DNA from: Candidatus Aenigmatarchaeota archaeon
GTDB taxonomy: Archaea; Aenigmatarchaeota; Aenigmatarchaeia; QMZP01
DNA length: 6,148 nucleotides
Assembly (NCBI GenBank): GCA_003663445.1
Contig: QMZZ01000023.1
Coordinates: forward strand, 1 to 6,148
Direction: 5' to 3'
Shown: positions 1-4,834 of the stretch, piece by piece
Position numbering within the stretch: position 1 is the first letter of the stretch
How the letters are laid out: the number at the start of each line of letters is the position of its first letter
Translations under genes and position numbers: made by a program
Notes under the pieces: generated by a model
What the model was told of the DNA's origin: nothing
The model's database searches: none
What the model saw: the letters and a program-made list of their open reading frames with translations, nothing else

Positions 1-201
1 CAAAAGCTCGAAACCGATGGTCCAAACTTCTGTTATTCGATACCGGAAACCTGGACGAACGTTGTGTTTATAGGGAGTTTGTTTGCTGATGTAATGCTGA
101 TAGCTTTTAGTCGTGGGGCTTTAGCAGAAGCAGCAGTAGGATTAACTTCAGGTACATTTTATTTAATTGCGACCAAGGTGGAAAAATGGCCAGGAAAGTG
201 A
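1..201 (+). CDS. C-terminal fragment of an unrecognised membrane protein
   Basis: Frame 1 is open from the window edge to a TGA at 199-201 and gives 66 residues; the start lies outside the window. The fragment has a polar beginning, then a hydrophobic stretch at about residues 20-36 (NVVFIGSLFADVMLIAF) that looks like a membrane helix. A short Arg-Gly-Ala-rich link follows, then a second, weaker apolar stretch at about 45-58, and the protein ends in a basic tail (KVEKWPGK). I do not recognise the family. Codon choice (CGT, TTA, GCA) looks a little different from the AGG/AAG/CTT-rich genes to the right, but the sample is too small to argue for transfer. The stop codon touches the 3' end of the convergent tRNA-Ile gene. 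A chance open frame of this length is possible, but the organised hydrophobicity makes a real gene more likely. Confidence 0.6.
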   Translation, partial: QKLETDGPNFCYSIPETWTNVVFIGSLFADVMLIAFSRGALAEAAVGLTSGTFYLIATKVEKWPGK

Positions 202-273
202 TGGGCCCGGTGAGATTCGAACTCACGACCCCCACGTTATCAGCGTGGTGCTCTACCGCTGAGCTACGGGCCC
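202..273 (-). tRNA. tRNA-Ile (anticodon GAU)
   Basis: Read on the minus strand, the 72 nt fold into a complete cloverleaf. The acceptor GGGCCCG pairs with CGGGCCC, the D-stem is GCTC/GAGC, and the anticodon stem CCACG/CGTGG encloses the loop CTGATAA, giving anticodon GAT for isoleucine ATC/ATT codons. The T-stem is GTGAG/CTCAC with loop TTCGAAT, and the discriminator is A. CCA is not encoded; the next bases are TCA. There is no intron. The 5' end lies 15 nt after the stop codon of the metallophosphoesterase on the same strand, so the two may be co-transcribed. The AT-rich gap at 274-288 is too close to the mature 5' end to be this gene's own TATA box. Confidence 0.97.
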
Positions 274-288
274 ATATTATATAAAATA

Positions 289-984
289 TCAGATACCTTC
301 AAAAAGCCTTTCTGCCAGGAATTTCGGAAGACCCTGCTTTTGGATCTCTTCAGCAGCCCTTTCAACCGCATAACCCACCCGGTGGATTTGGGCGTCAAGC
401 TTCTCGAGATCGAGCTCTATCCAGCAGGCTCTCGGATCTCCGTCCCGGGGCTGGCCGACAGAACCGGCATTTATGATGAGGCCCTGGGTGAGTTTCCTGA
501 CAAAGGGTATATGGGTGTGGCCCATTATCAGGACATTGGCTCTCTTTTCATTCAACCATCTCCCGAAGAGCTTGGGATCGGTGTTCGGCATGACATAGGC
601 ATAAAGCGGATCATCAGGGCTTCCATGGGTCATATAGATCTTCCTGCCAGTTATCTCCCCCTGCCATTCCTTCGGGAGACCCAGAAGCCAGGATTTTAGA
701 GGCCTTGTCAATCTGGCCTCAGTCCACCTAAGGGCTTCCTGAGCATCTGGATTGAACCAATCGAGCCTTTTAAAGTCGAGGTTCGCATCGTGATTTCCCT
801 GGATGATTATCTTGCATACTTCCTGAAGCTTTTCACAGCACTCGTTTGGAAATGCGCCGTATCCGACAACATCCCCGGCAAAGAGGATTGTTTTACAGTC
901 CTTTTGCCTTATATCCTTTAGGACAGCCTCAAGAGCATGCAGGTTTGAGTGGACATCACTGATTATCGCGATTTTTTCAGGCAT
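289..984 (-). CDS. Calcineurin-like metallophosphoesterase (YfcE/MJ0936-like)
   Basis: The 231-residue protein carries the full set of two-metal phosphoesterase motifs in order: SDVHSN (D10, H12), GDVVGYG (D38), GNHD (N64, H65), THGSP (H120) and GHTHIP (H156, H158). It then has NAGSVGQPRDGDP (residues 172-184), typical of the small YfcE/MJ0936-like branch. The length matches that branch and all metal ligands are present, so it should be an active, cytosolic, metal-dependent phosphodiesterase or phosphatase. The physiological substrate of this branch is generally unknown and I do not assign one. The ATG at 982-984 directly precedes the first beta-strand of the fold, and no Shine-Dalgarno is visible. 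An AT-rich, box A-like stretch at about 1001-1010 would suit a leaderless mRNA. The gene lies between two tRNA genes on the same strand, 34 nt after tRNA-Glu and 15 nt before tRNA-Ile, which suggests a mixed transcript or adjacent short units. Confidence 0.93.
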   Translation of the reverse strand: MPEKIAIISDVHSNLHALEAVLKDIRQKDCKTILFAGDVVGYGAFPNECCEKLQEVCKIIIQGNHDANLDFKRLDWFNPDAQEALRWTEARLTRPLKSWLLGLPKEWQGEITGRKIYMTHGSPDDPLYAYVMPNTDPKLFGRWLNEKRANVLIMGHTHIPFVRKLTQGLIINAGSVGQPRDGDPRACWIELDLEKLDAQIHRVGYAVERAAEEIQKQGLPKFLAERLFEGI

Positions 985-1000
985 ATTAAGTTTTAACTTT

Positions 1001-1010
1001 TATTTTAAAG
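1001..1010 (-). promoter_or_regulatory. Possible box A (TATA) for the metallophosphoesterase gene
   Basis: On the minus strand this reads CTTTAAAATA, centred about 22 nt before the ATG at 984, and no Shine-Dalgarno lies between. That distance is slightly short for a leaderless start. The stretch may equally be the T/A-rich trailer downstream of tRNA-Glu, so the call is weak. Confidence 0.3.
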
Positions 1011-1018
1011 AACTCGAT

Positions 1019-1105
1019 CGCCCCCGCCGGGATTTTCACAGGGTTTTGAACCCGGGTCTCAGGCTCGAGAGGCCTGGATGCTTAACCGGACTACACCACG
1101 GGGGC
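1019..1105 (-). tRNA. tRNA-Glu (anticodon CUC) with a 12-nt T-loop intron
   Basis: The minus strand gives acceptor GCCCCCG paired with CGGGGGC, then TG and D-stem GTGT/GCAT with loop AGTCCGGTTAA. The anticodon stem CAGGC/GCCTG has loop CTCTCGA, so the anticodon is CTC, which reads GAG. The variable region is AGAC, the T-stem is CCGGG/CCCGG and the discriminator is G; CCA is not encoded. The body resembles archaeal tRNA-Glu (GTGGTGTAGTCCGG). The gene is 87 nt rather than 75 because 12 extra nucleotides (1033-1044) interrupt the T-loop. Removing them restores the loop TTCAAAT exactly. All stems outside the insertion are intact, so this is a functional intron-containing gene rather than a pseudogene. 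It is transcribed divergently from the PAC2 gene across a 34-bp spacer. Confidence 0.93.
1033..1044 (-). other. Predicted 12-nt tRNA intron at position 59/60
   Basis: The insertion reads ACCCTGTGAAAA on the minus strand. Around it the precursor forms a relaxed bulge-helix-bulge motif. The outer helix is the T-stem CCGGG/CCCGG (1051-1055 with 1027-1031). The central 4-bp helix is TTCA (1047-1050) with TGAA (1035-1038), and a 3-nt bulge AAT (1032-1034) forms the 3' splice site. The 5' side opens into an 8-nt loop AAACCCTG (1039-1046). Cutting after the second nucleotide of each bulge, as archaeal tRNA endonuclease does, releases exactly these 12 nt and leaves TTCAAAT. Sequence alone allows the boundary to slide by up to three A residues with the same product. 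The splice geometry selects this register. Confidence 0.85.
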
Positions 1106-1106
1106 A

Positions 1107-1120
1107 TTTTTATATATTAA
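1107..1120 (+). promoter_or_regulatory. Box A (TATA) promoter of the PAC2-rpoK-eno operon
   Basis: The stretch TTTTTATATATTAA is centred about 26 nt before the ATG at 1140. Archaeal transcription normally starts about 25 nt downstream of box A, so the mRNA should begin at or next to the start codon. No Shine-Dalgarno is present, which agrees with a leaderless transcript. The AT-rich core is nearly palindromic and lies directly against the 5' end of the divergent tRNA-Glu gene. Confidence 0.7.
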
Positions 1121-1123
1121 AGG

Positions 1124-1134
1124 AATATAATTCA
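1124..1134 (-). promoter_or_regulatory. Candidate box A for tRNA-Glu
   Basis: On the minus strand this reads TGAATTATATT and is centred about 23-24 nt upstream of the mature tRNA-Glu 5' end at 1105. It could therefore drive the tRNA with a very short 5' leader. It overlaps the region between the plus-strand TATA box and the PAC2 start, so the two divergent promoters would interleave. Confidence 0.4.
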
Positions 1135-1139
1135 AATAC

Positions 1140-1913
1140 ATGACGACCTTAAATGTTTTTGAGCTTCCGAAGCTCAGGAAACCTGTTCTGATCGAAGGAT
1201 TGCCAGGAATAGGTAATATCGGTAAGGTCTGTGTTGAGTATATGGTGCAGGAATTGGGGGCAAAGCCGTTTGCAGAGCTTTACTCGGAACATTTCTTTCC
1301 TTTCGTCCTGATCCATGAGAAATGGGAAATAAAGCTTTTGAAGGCAAGGTTTTACTTTTATAAGGGAAAGCAGGACTTGATTTTCCTGACAGGGGATTGT
1401 CAATCGATGTCGTCTGAGGGGCATTACGAGATAATGGAAAAGGTCCTTGACCTGGCTGAGAAGCTTAAGGTAAGGGAGATAATCACCTTGGGAGGTCTGG
1501 CTACAGGTGAGCTCGAGGAAAAGCCGAAGGTTTTTGGTGCTGCAACCGATGAAAAGCTTATTAAAAAGTACGGGAACCTTGGCATTTCTTTCAGGACGGG
1601 TGAAAAGGTAGGGTATATAGTCGGGGCAGCAGGTCTGCTTTTGGGTCTTGGGAAGGAGAGAGGGATAGACGGGATATGCCTTTTAGCAGAAACCGCCGGA
1701 TTCCCGATCATAACCGATCCGAAGGCGGCTGAGGAGGTCTTGAAGATCGTGTCGAAGATGCTAAATTTAAAAATAGATTTGACAAAATTGGATAAAAGAG
1801 TGAAAGAAATGGAAAGGTTCATCCATCGGATCGAGGAGCTTCAGCAGAAGGCGCTAAGTCAGCTTGCTAGGGAGAAGCAACCGAAAAGGGAGCAGTTGGG
1901 GTATATAGGATGA
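1140..1913 (+). CDS. PAC2-family protein, archaeal proteasome-assembly chaperone homologue
   Basis: This 257-residue protein has the typical PAC2 (PbaA/PbaB-like) layout. The N-terminal strand leads into GLPGIGNIGK (20-29), followed by a central alpha/beta core with ITLGGLATGE (115-124) and GAAGLLLGLG (162-171). It also has LLAETAGFPIITDPKAA (181-197) and a charged helical C-terminus from about 195 to 245. Archaeal PAC2 proteins are homologues of eukaryotic PAC1/PAC2, which help assemble 20S proteasome alpha-rings; some archaeal members bind proteasomes through a C-terminal hydrophobic-Tyr-X motif. Here the protein ends LGYIG, with Tyr third from last, so it is near but not an exact match. 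The ATG fits the leaderless promoter at 1107-1120. The stop overlaps the rpoK start by 4 nt (ATGA), indicating co-translation. The family call is firm; the exact role is inferred. Confidence 0.88.
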   Translation: MTTLNVFELPKLRKPVLIEGLPGIGNIGKVCVEYMVQELGAKPFAELYSEHFFPFVLIHEKWEIKLLKARFYFYKGKQDLIFLTGDCQSMSSEGHYEIMEKVLDLAEKLKVREIITLGGLATGELEEKPKVFGAATDEKLIKKYGNLGISFRTGEKVGYIVGAAGLLLGLGKERGIDGICLLAETAGFPIITDPKAAEEVLKIVSKMLNLKIDLTKLDKRVKEMERFIHRIEELQQKALSQLAREKQPKREQLGYIG

Positions 1914-2101
1914 GGAGAAAAGAGGATTATACCCTGTATGAGAAGGTAAGGATAATATCAGCAAGGGCTTTACAGATAGCTCAGGGAAGCCCTGTTCTTG
2001 TCAAGGCACCCAAGGGTGTGACAGATCCGCTCGAGCTTGCGAAGCTTGAGTGGGAGGCTGGGGTAATACCAATAGACGTAAAGAGGAAGTTCCCGGGTTG
2101 A
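1910..2101 (+). CDS. rpoK: DNA-directed RNA polymerase subunit K (Rpo6)
   Basis: The 63-residue protein matches the archaeal Rpo6/RpoK core, homologous to eukaryotic Rpb6 and bacterial omega. It has YTLYEKVRIISARALQIAQG (residues 7-26), then PVLV and the C-terminal DPLELAKLEWEAGVIPIDVKRKFP (39-62). This subunit clamps the largest polymerase subunit and helps assemble and stabilise the enzyme. The length is normal for a minimal archaeal K subunit without an acidic N-terminal tail. The start ATG overlaps the PAC2 stop (ATGA at 1910-1913), and only 1 nt separates its stop from the enolase ATG. The rpoK-eno-S2 order is a common archaeal arrangement, which supports the calls of all three. Confidence 0.96.
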   Translation: MRRKEDYTLYEKVRIISARALQIAQGSPVLVKAPKGVTDPLELAKLEWEAGVIPIDVKRKFPG

Positions 2102-2102
2102 T

Positions 2103-3227
2103 ATGATTTCGGAGATAAGGGTGAAGCCCGTTTTCTGCTCAAGTAAATCGCAGTCGATACAGGTCGAGATCAAGGCAGGCAGGCAAAGGTGGACGGCTTC
2201 GGTTCCTGTCGGGACATCCAGAGGTGAAAAGGAAGCAAAAGTAAAGGCTTTTAGAGAGATCCAGAGGGTTCTGCCTAAGGTGAAAAAGGCTGTAAAGGGA
2301 AAGAGGTGGCCTGAGGTAGATAGGGAGCTTGAAAGGCTTTTGCCTGAGATAGGAGGGAATCTTGCCCTGGGGATCTCCCTGGCTTCTGCCAGAGCCAGGT
2401 TTTCAGGAGAGCTCTGGAAGATAGGAAAGCCTAAAGCCTTTCCGCACCCGCTGATCAACCTAGTAGGGGGCGGGGCTCACGGAGGGGGGACCGACTGGCA
2501 GGAGTTCCTGATAATCCCGAAAGGGAAGGACCTTTTGGAGGAGATCGGGCTCGGGATAGAGATTTGGACGGCTGTTGGGGATGAACTGAGGAAAAAGGGG
2601 ATTCTTTTGGGTCAGAATCTTGAAGGTGCTTGGATGGCTAAACTGAACGATCTGAAAACCCTTGACTTCCTGGCAGAGATTGCAGAGGATTGGGGAGTAA
2701 GGCTGGGGATAGATTGTGCAGCATCCCAGCTCTGGAACGGTCAGAAGTACAGTTATAGGCATGTTTGGAGGCTTTTCGATCGTGAAAGCCATCTCGACTT
2801 TCTTGCAGAGGTTGTCAGGAAGTACAGGATTTTCTATCTCGAGGATCCTGGAATAACCCCGGAAGAGCTTTGGGAGCTCAGAAGGGCCTGCCGAAAAACC
2901 CTGATAGTCGGTGATGATGTTTACTGCACAAATCCTGAATTGCTTAAAGAGGGGATAAAAAAGCGTGGAGGGAATGGTGTGATAATAAAGCCGAACCAGG
3001 TCGGGACGCTTTCCCTAGCAGGAAAGGCTGTCGAACTTGCGAGAAAGGCAGGATGGGAACCTGTCCCGTCACATCGCTCTCAGGAAACCGAGGACTATTG
3101 GATTTCCGATCTTGCTCTGGGATGGCAGGCGAGATTGATAAAGATAGGTATGAACGATATGCCGAAGTTCAATCGGTTGCTTTCCCTCTGGTACGATTTC
3201 AAGAATCCGAAGCTTGCAAATTTATAA
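2103..3227 (+). CDS. eno: Enolase (phosphopyruvate hydratase), short and divergent
   Basis: Enolase interconverts 2-phosphoglycerate and phosphoenolpyruvate in the cytosol. The protein has 374 residues against about 410-430 usually. Using yeast numbering for the counterparts, it keeps S39 as S39 in VPVGTSRGEKEA and H159 as H126 in GGGAHGGG. Metal and catalytic residues also persist: E168 as E134 (WQEF), D246 as D204 (GIDCAAS), E295 as E247 (YLEDP), D320 as D271 (GDDVYCTN), K345 as K296 (IIKPNQVGT), H373-R374 as H324-R325 (SHRSQETED) and K396 as K347. Unusual points are the loss of the N-terminal DSRGNPT signature (here CSSKSQS) and replacement of GDEGGFAP by GQNLEGAW, where E174 may stand for E211. 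SGETED has become SQETED, and the segment after K347 is shortened. Position between rpoK and S2 is the usual archaeal enolase site. An active enolase is likeliest; a repurposed paralogue cannot be excluded. Confidence 0.87.
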   Translation: MISEIRVKPVFCSSKSQSIQVEIKAGRQRWTASVPVGTSRGEKEAKVKAFREIQRVLPKVKKAVKGKRWPEVDRELERLLPEIGGNLALGISLASARARFSGELWKIGKPKAFPHPLINLVGGGAHGGGTDWQEFLIIPKGKDLLEEIGLGIEIWTAVGDELRKKGILLGQNLEGAWMAKLNDLKTLDFLAEIAEDWGVRLGIDCAASQLWNGQKYSYRHVWRLFDRESHLDFLAEVVRKYRIFYLEDPGITPEELWELRRACRKTLIVGDDVYCTNPELLKEGIKKRGGNGVIIKPNQVGTLSLAGKAVELARKAGWEPVPSHRSQETEDYWISDLALGWQARLIKIGMNDMPKFNRLLSLWYDFKNPKLANL

Positions 3228-3229
3228 AC
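3217..3229 (+). promoter_or_regulatory. BRE/box A promoter of the S2 operon, inside the enolase end
   Basis: The stretch CAAATTTATAAAC has a purine-A BRE-like element followed by TTTATAAA, centred about 28 nt before the S2 ATG at 3253. It overlaps the last enolase codons and the TAA at 3225-3227. The predicted start, around 3248-3252, gives a leaderless or nearly leaderless mRNA, which agrees with the absence of a Shine-Dalgarno before S2. Confidence 0.65.
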
Positions 3230-3252
3230 TCTTTTTCATTAAAACTTAAATC

Positions 3253-3831
3253 ATGTTGGTGGAAAGGAACGTATATCTATCGGCAGGGGTGCATATTGGG
3301 ATGAGATCGTGTACTCCTTACCTTAAGCAGTTCGTTTATAAGAGGAGGGAAGACGGGCTCGTGATCTTTAACCTGAAAAAGATAGACGAAAGGCTTGCGA
3401 TAGCAGGAAGGTGGATAGCCAAGTTTAAAAAACCCTTGGTGGTTGCGAGAAAGGAATCGGCTTTTCAGCCCGTCAAGCGGTTTGCAGAGGTTATCGGGGC
3501 AAAAGCGATAACCGGAAGGTTTCCTCCCGGAACCCTAACAAACCCGTCTTTCAGCCAATTTATGGAGCCTGACCTGGTGATAGTGATAGACCCGCTTATC
3601 GGAAGTCAGGCGGTCAAGGAGGCAAAGGCGAAAAGGATACCCATCCTTGCCTTCTGCAACTCGTTTAATGATCCGATGGATATCGATTTCGTTCTCCCGG
3701 TAAACAATAATGCAAAGAAGAGCCTGGCTCTTGTCCTCTGGATCCTGGCAAGGGAGATTTTGAAAGCGAGAAAGGAGATCAAGAAGGATTCTGAATTCAA
3801 GCCGACCCTAAAGGATTTCGGAGGTGAATGA
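3253..3831 (+). CDS. rps2: 30S ribosomal protein S2 (uS2), archaeal type
   Basis: The 192-residue protein is a small-subunit ribosomal protein of the archaeal/eukaryotic SA-like S2 group. Visible signatures are YLSAGVHIG (8-16), FVYKRREDGLVIFNLKKIDERL (27-48, the canonical RxDGL...D/K-ID segment) and KRFAEVIGAKAITGRFPPGTLTNP (75-98). Further on are EPDLVIVIDP (105-114), the IPILAFCNS strand (129-137), VLPVNNNAKKSLALVLWILAREIL (147-170) and a charged C-terminal tail. Length is normal for archaea. A 25-nt gap after enolase carries the promoter remnant, so this gene probably starts its own transcript. Its last codons contain the Shine-Dalgarno for L19e, and its stop overlaps the first possible L19e ATG. 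Confidence 0.97.
   Translation: MLVERNVYLSAGVHIGMRSCTPYLKQFVYKRREDGLVIFNLKKIDERLAIAGRWIAKFKKPLVVARKESAFQPVKRFAEVIGAKAITGRFPPGTLTNPSFSQFMEPDLVIVIDPLIGSQAVKEAKAKRIPILAFCNSFNDPMDIDFVLPVNNNAKKSLALVLWILAREILKARKEIKKDSEFKPTLKDFGGE
3820..3827 (+). promoter_or_regulatory. Shine-Dalgarno (GGAGGTGA) for L19e
   Basis: GGAGGTGA is a full anti-16S match and lies immediately before the doubled ATGATG at 3828-3833. From the GGAGG core to the first ATG is only 3 nt, but to the second it is 6 nt, which favours the start at 3831. It is the strongest ribosome-binding site in the window and serves an internal operon gene. Confidence 0.75.
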
Positions 3832-4268
3832 TGGGAGGATTGGAAGCGCAGAAAAGGATGGCAGCTGAGCTGCTGAAGTGCGGTGTCAGTCGCGTTAGGA
3901 TAAAATCTGAAAAGGAGGTAAAAGAGGCTATAACGAGGGAGGATGTTAGAAGGCTTATAAGAAAGGGTGTGATCTATAAGGTCCAGAAGAAGGGAACATC
4001 AAGGGCTTTTGCTAGAAAAAAGCTTGAGCAAAAGAAGAAGGGGAGGAGGAAGGGACAGGGCAGCAGGAAGGGTGCGAAAAAGGCGAGAAAGAGGCCGAAG
4101 GATGTCTGGATGGGGAGGATAAGGGCTTTAAGAAAGCTTTTAAGGGAGCTTAAGGAGAAGGGAAAGCTGGAAAGGGAGGAATATAAAAAGCTTTATCTGA
4201 TGGCGAAGGGTGGTGCGTTCAGGACAAAAAGGCATCTATTGCTTTACCTGAAGAAGACGAGGAAATGA
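3831..4268 (+). CDS. rpl19e: 50S ribosomal protein L19e (eL19)
   Basis: From the second ATG the protein has 145 residues. It matches archaeal/eukaryotic eL19: the N-terminal GLEAQKRMAAELLKCG followed by VSRVRIK, EDVRRLIRKGVI, and the basic linker KKKGRRKGQGSRKGAKKARKRPKD that threads into rRNA. The C-terminal helical part WMGRIRALRKLLRELKEKGKL...YKKLYLMAKGGAFR...HLLLYL follows. It binds 23S rRNA and in archaea helps bridge the subunits. An ATG at 3828 would add one Met and overlap the S2 stop by 4 nt; the Shine-Dalgarno spacing and the usual short N-terminus of the family favour 3831. The stop overlaps the L18 start (ATGA at 4265-4268). In most archaea this gene sits in the spc-type cluster after L32e, not after S2. 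Confidence 0.95.
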   Translation: MGGLEAQKRMAAELLKCGVSRVRIKSEKEVKEAITREDVRRLIRKGVIYKVQKKGTSRAFARKKLEQKKKGRRKGQGSRKGAKKARKRPKDVWMGRIRALRKLLRELKEKGKLEREEYKKLYLMAKGGAFRTKRHLLLYLKKTRK

Positions 4269-4834
4269 GGGGAAAACCTACTTACCGGGTTCCGCACAGA
4301 AGGAGAAGGGAAGGAAAAACGGATTACAGGCTCAGGTTAAGGCTTCTGAAATCAGGAAAGCTCAGGTTCGTTGTCAGGAGGTCCTTGAGACATATTCAGG
4401 TGCAGGTGATCGAGTACAGGCCTGATGGAGACAGAACGATCCTGGCTGTCCATTCCTGCAGGCTTAAGAAGCTTGGATGGAAAGCGCCCTGTGGAAACCT
4501 GCCGGCAGCCTATCTGACAGGGCTTTTGGCAGGAAAGCTTGCAAAGGAAAAGGGTATTCAGGAAGGTATTCTGGACATGGGGCTCTATCCGTCCGTAAAG
4601 GGCTCGAGGATCTATGCGAGCCTTAAGGGGCTGGTAGATGCAGGGATCCGGATACCACATTCTCCCGAGATCCTGCCTGATGAGAAGCGGATTAAGGGGG
4701 AGCATATAGCTGAATGGGCGAAAAAGCTTGAAAAGGAAAGATATCAAAGGTTCTTTTCTGAATATCTGAAGGCAGGACTGAAACCTGAGGATCTTCCGAA
4801 ACACTTTGAGGAGATAAAGAAGAAAATAGGATGA
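4265..4834 (+). CDS. rpl18: 50S ribosomal protein L18 (uL18), archaeal type
   Basis: The 189-residue protein is the archaeal L18, homologous to eukaryotic L5, which binds 5S rRNA in the central protuberance. The N-terminus is basic (YRVPHRRRREGKTDYRLRLRLLKSGKLRFVVRRS). It is followed by the RNA-binding strand pattern HIQVQVIEYRPDGDRTILAVHS and LKKLGWKAPCGNLPAAYLTGLLAGKLAKEKG. The later DMGLYPSVKGSRIYASLKGLVDAGIRIPHSPEILPDEKRIKGEHIAEWA is the archaeal/eukaryotic signature region. Length is normal. Translation is probably coupled to L19e through the ATGA overlap, with a poorly spaced GAGG 2 nt upstream. Normally S5 follows; here an agmatinase gene does, again overlapping by 4 nt. Confidence 0.96.
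   Translation: MRGKPTYRVPHRRRREGKTDYRLRLRLLKSGKLRFVVRRSLRHIQVQVIEYRPDGDRTILAVHSCRLKKLGWKAPCGNLPAAYLTGLLAGKLAKEKGIQEGILDMGLYPSVKGSRIYASLKGLVDAGIRIPHSPEILPDEKRIKGEHIAEWAKKLEKERYQRFFSEYLKAGLKPEDLPKHFEEIKKKIG

Noticed and set aside
275..289. AT-rich stretch as the tRNA-Ile TATA box, or as a plus-strand promoter
   Set aside because: On the minus strand it lies only about 8 nt before the mature tRNA 5' end, which would place the transcription start inside the tRNA. On the plus strand it would drive only antisense RNA to the phosphoesterase.
340..699. Open plus-strand frame of 119 codons opposite the phosphoesterase
   Set aside because: It is fully antisense to a gene with all catalytic motifs and shows no recognisable protein features.
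1033..1044. The T-loop insertion as a sequencing error or a sign of a tRNA pseudogene
   Set aside because: Every other stem and conserved base is intact, and the insertion has exactly the helix, bulge size and cut sites expected for archaeal tRNA splicing.
1970..2458. Minus-strand open frame of 162 codons across rpoK and enolase
   Set aside because: It is antisense to two recognised genes; its Ser/Leu/Phe-rich translation is what the complement of Glu/Lys/Gly-rich coding sequence produces.
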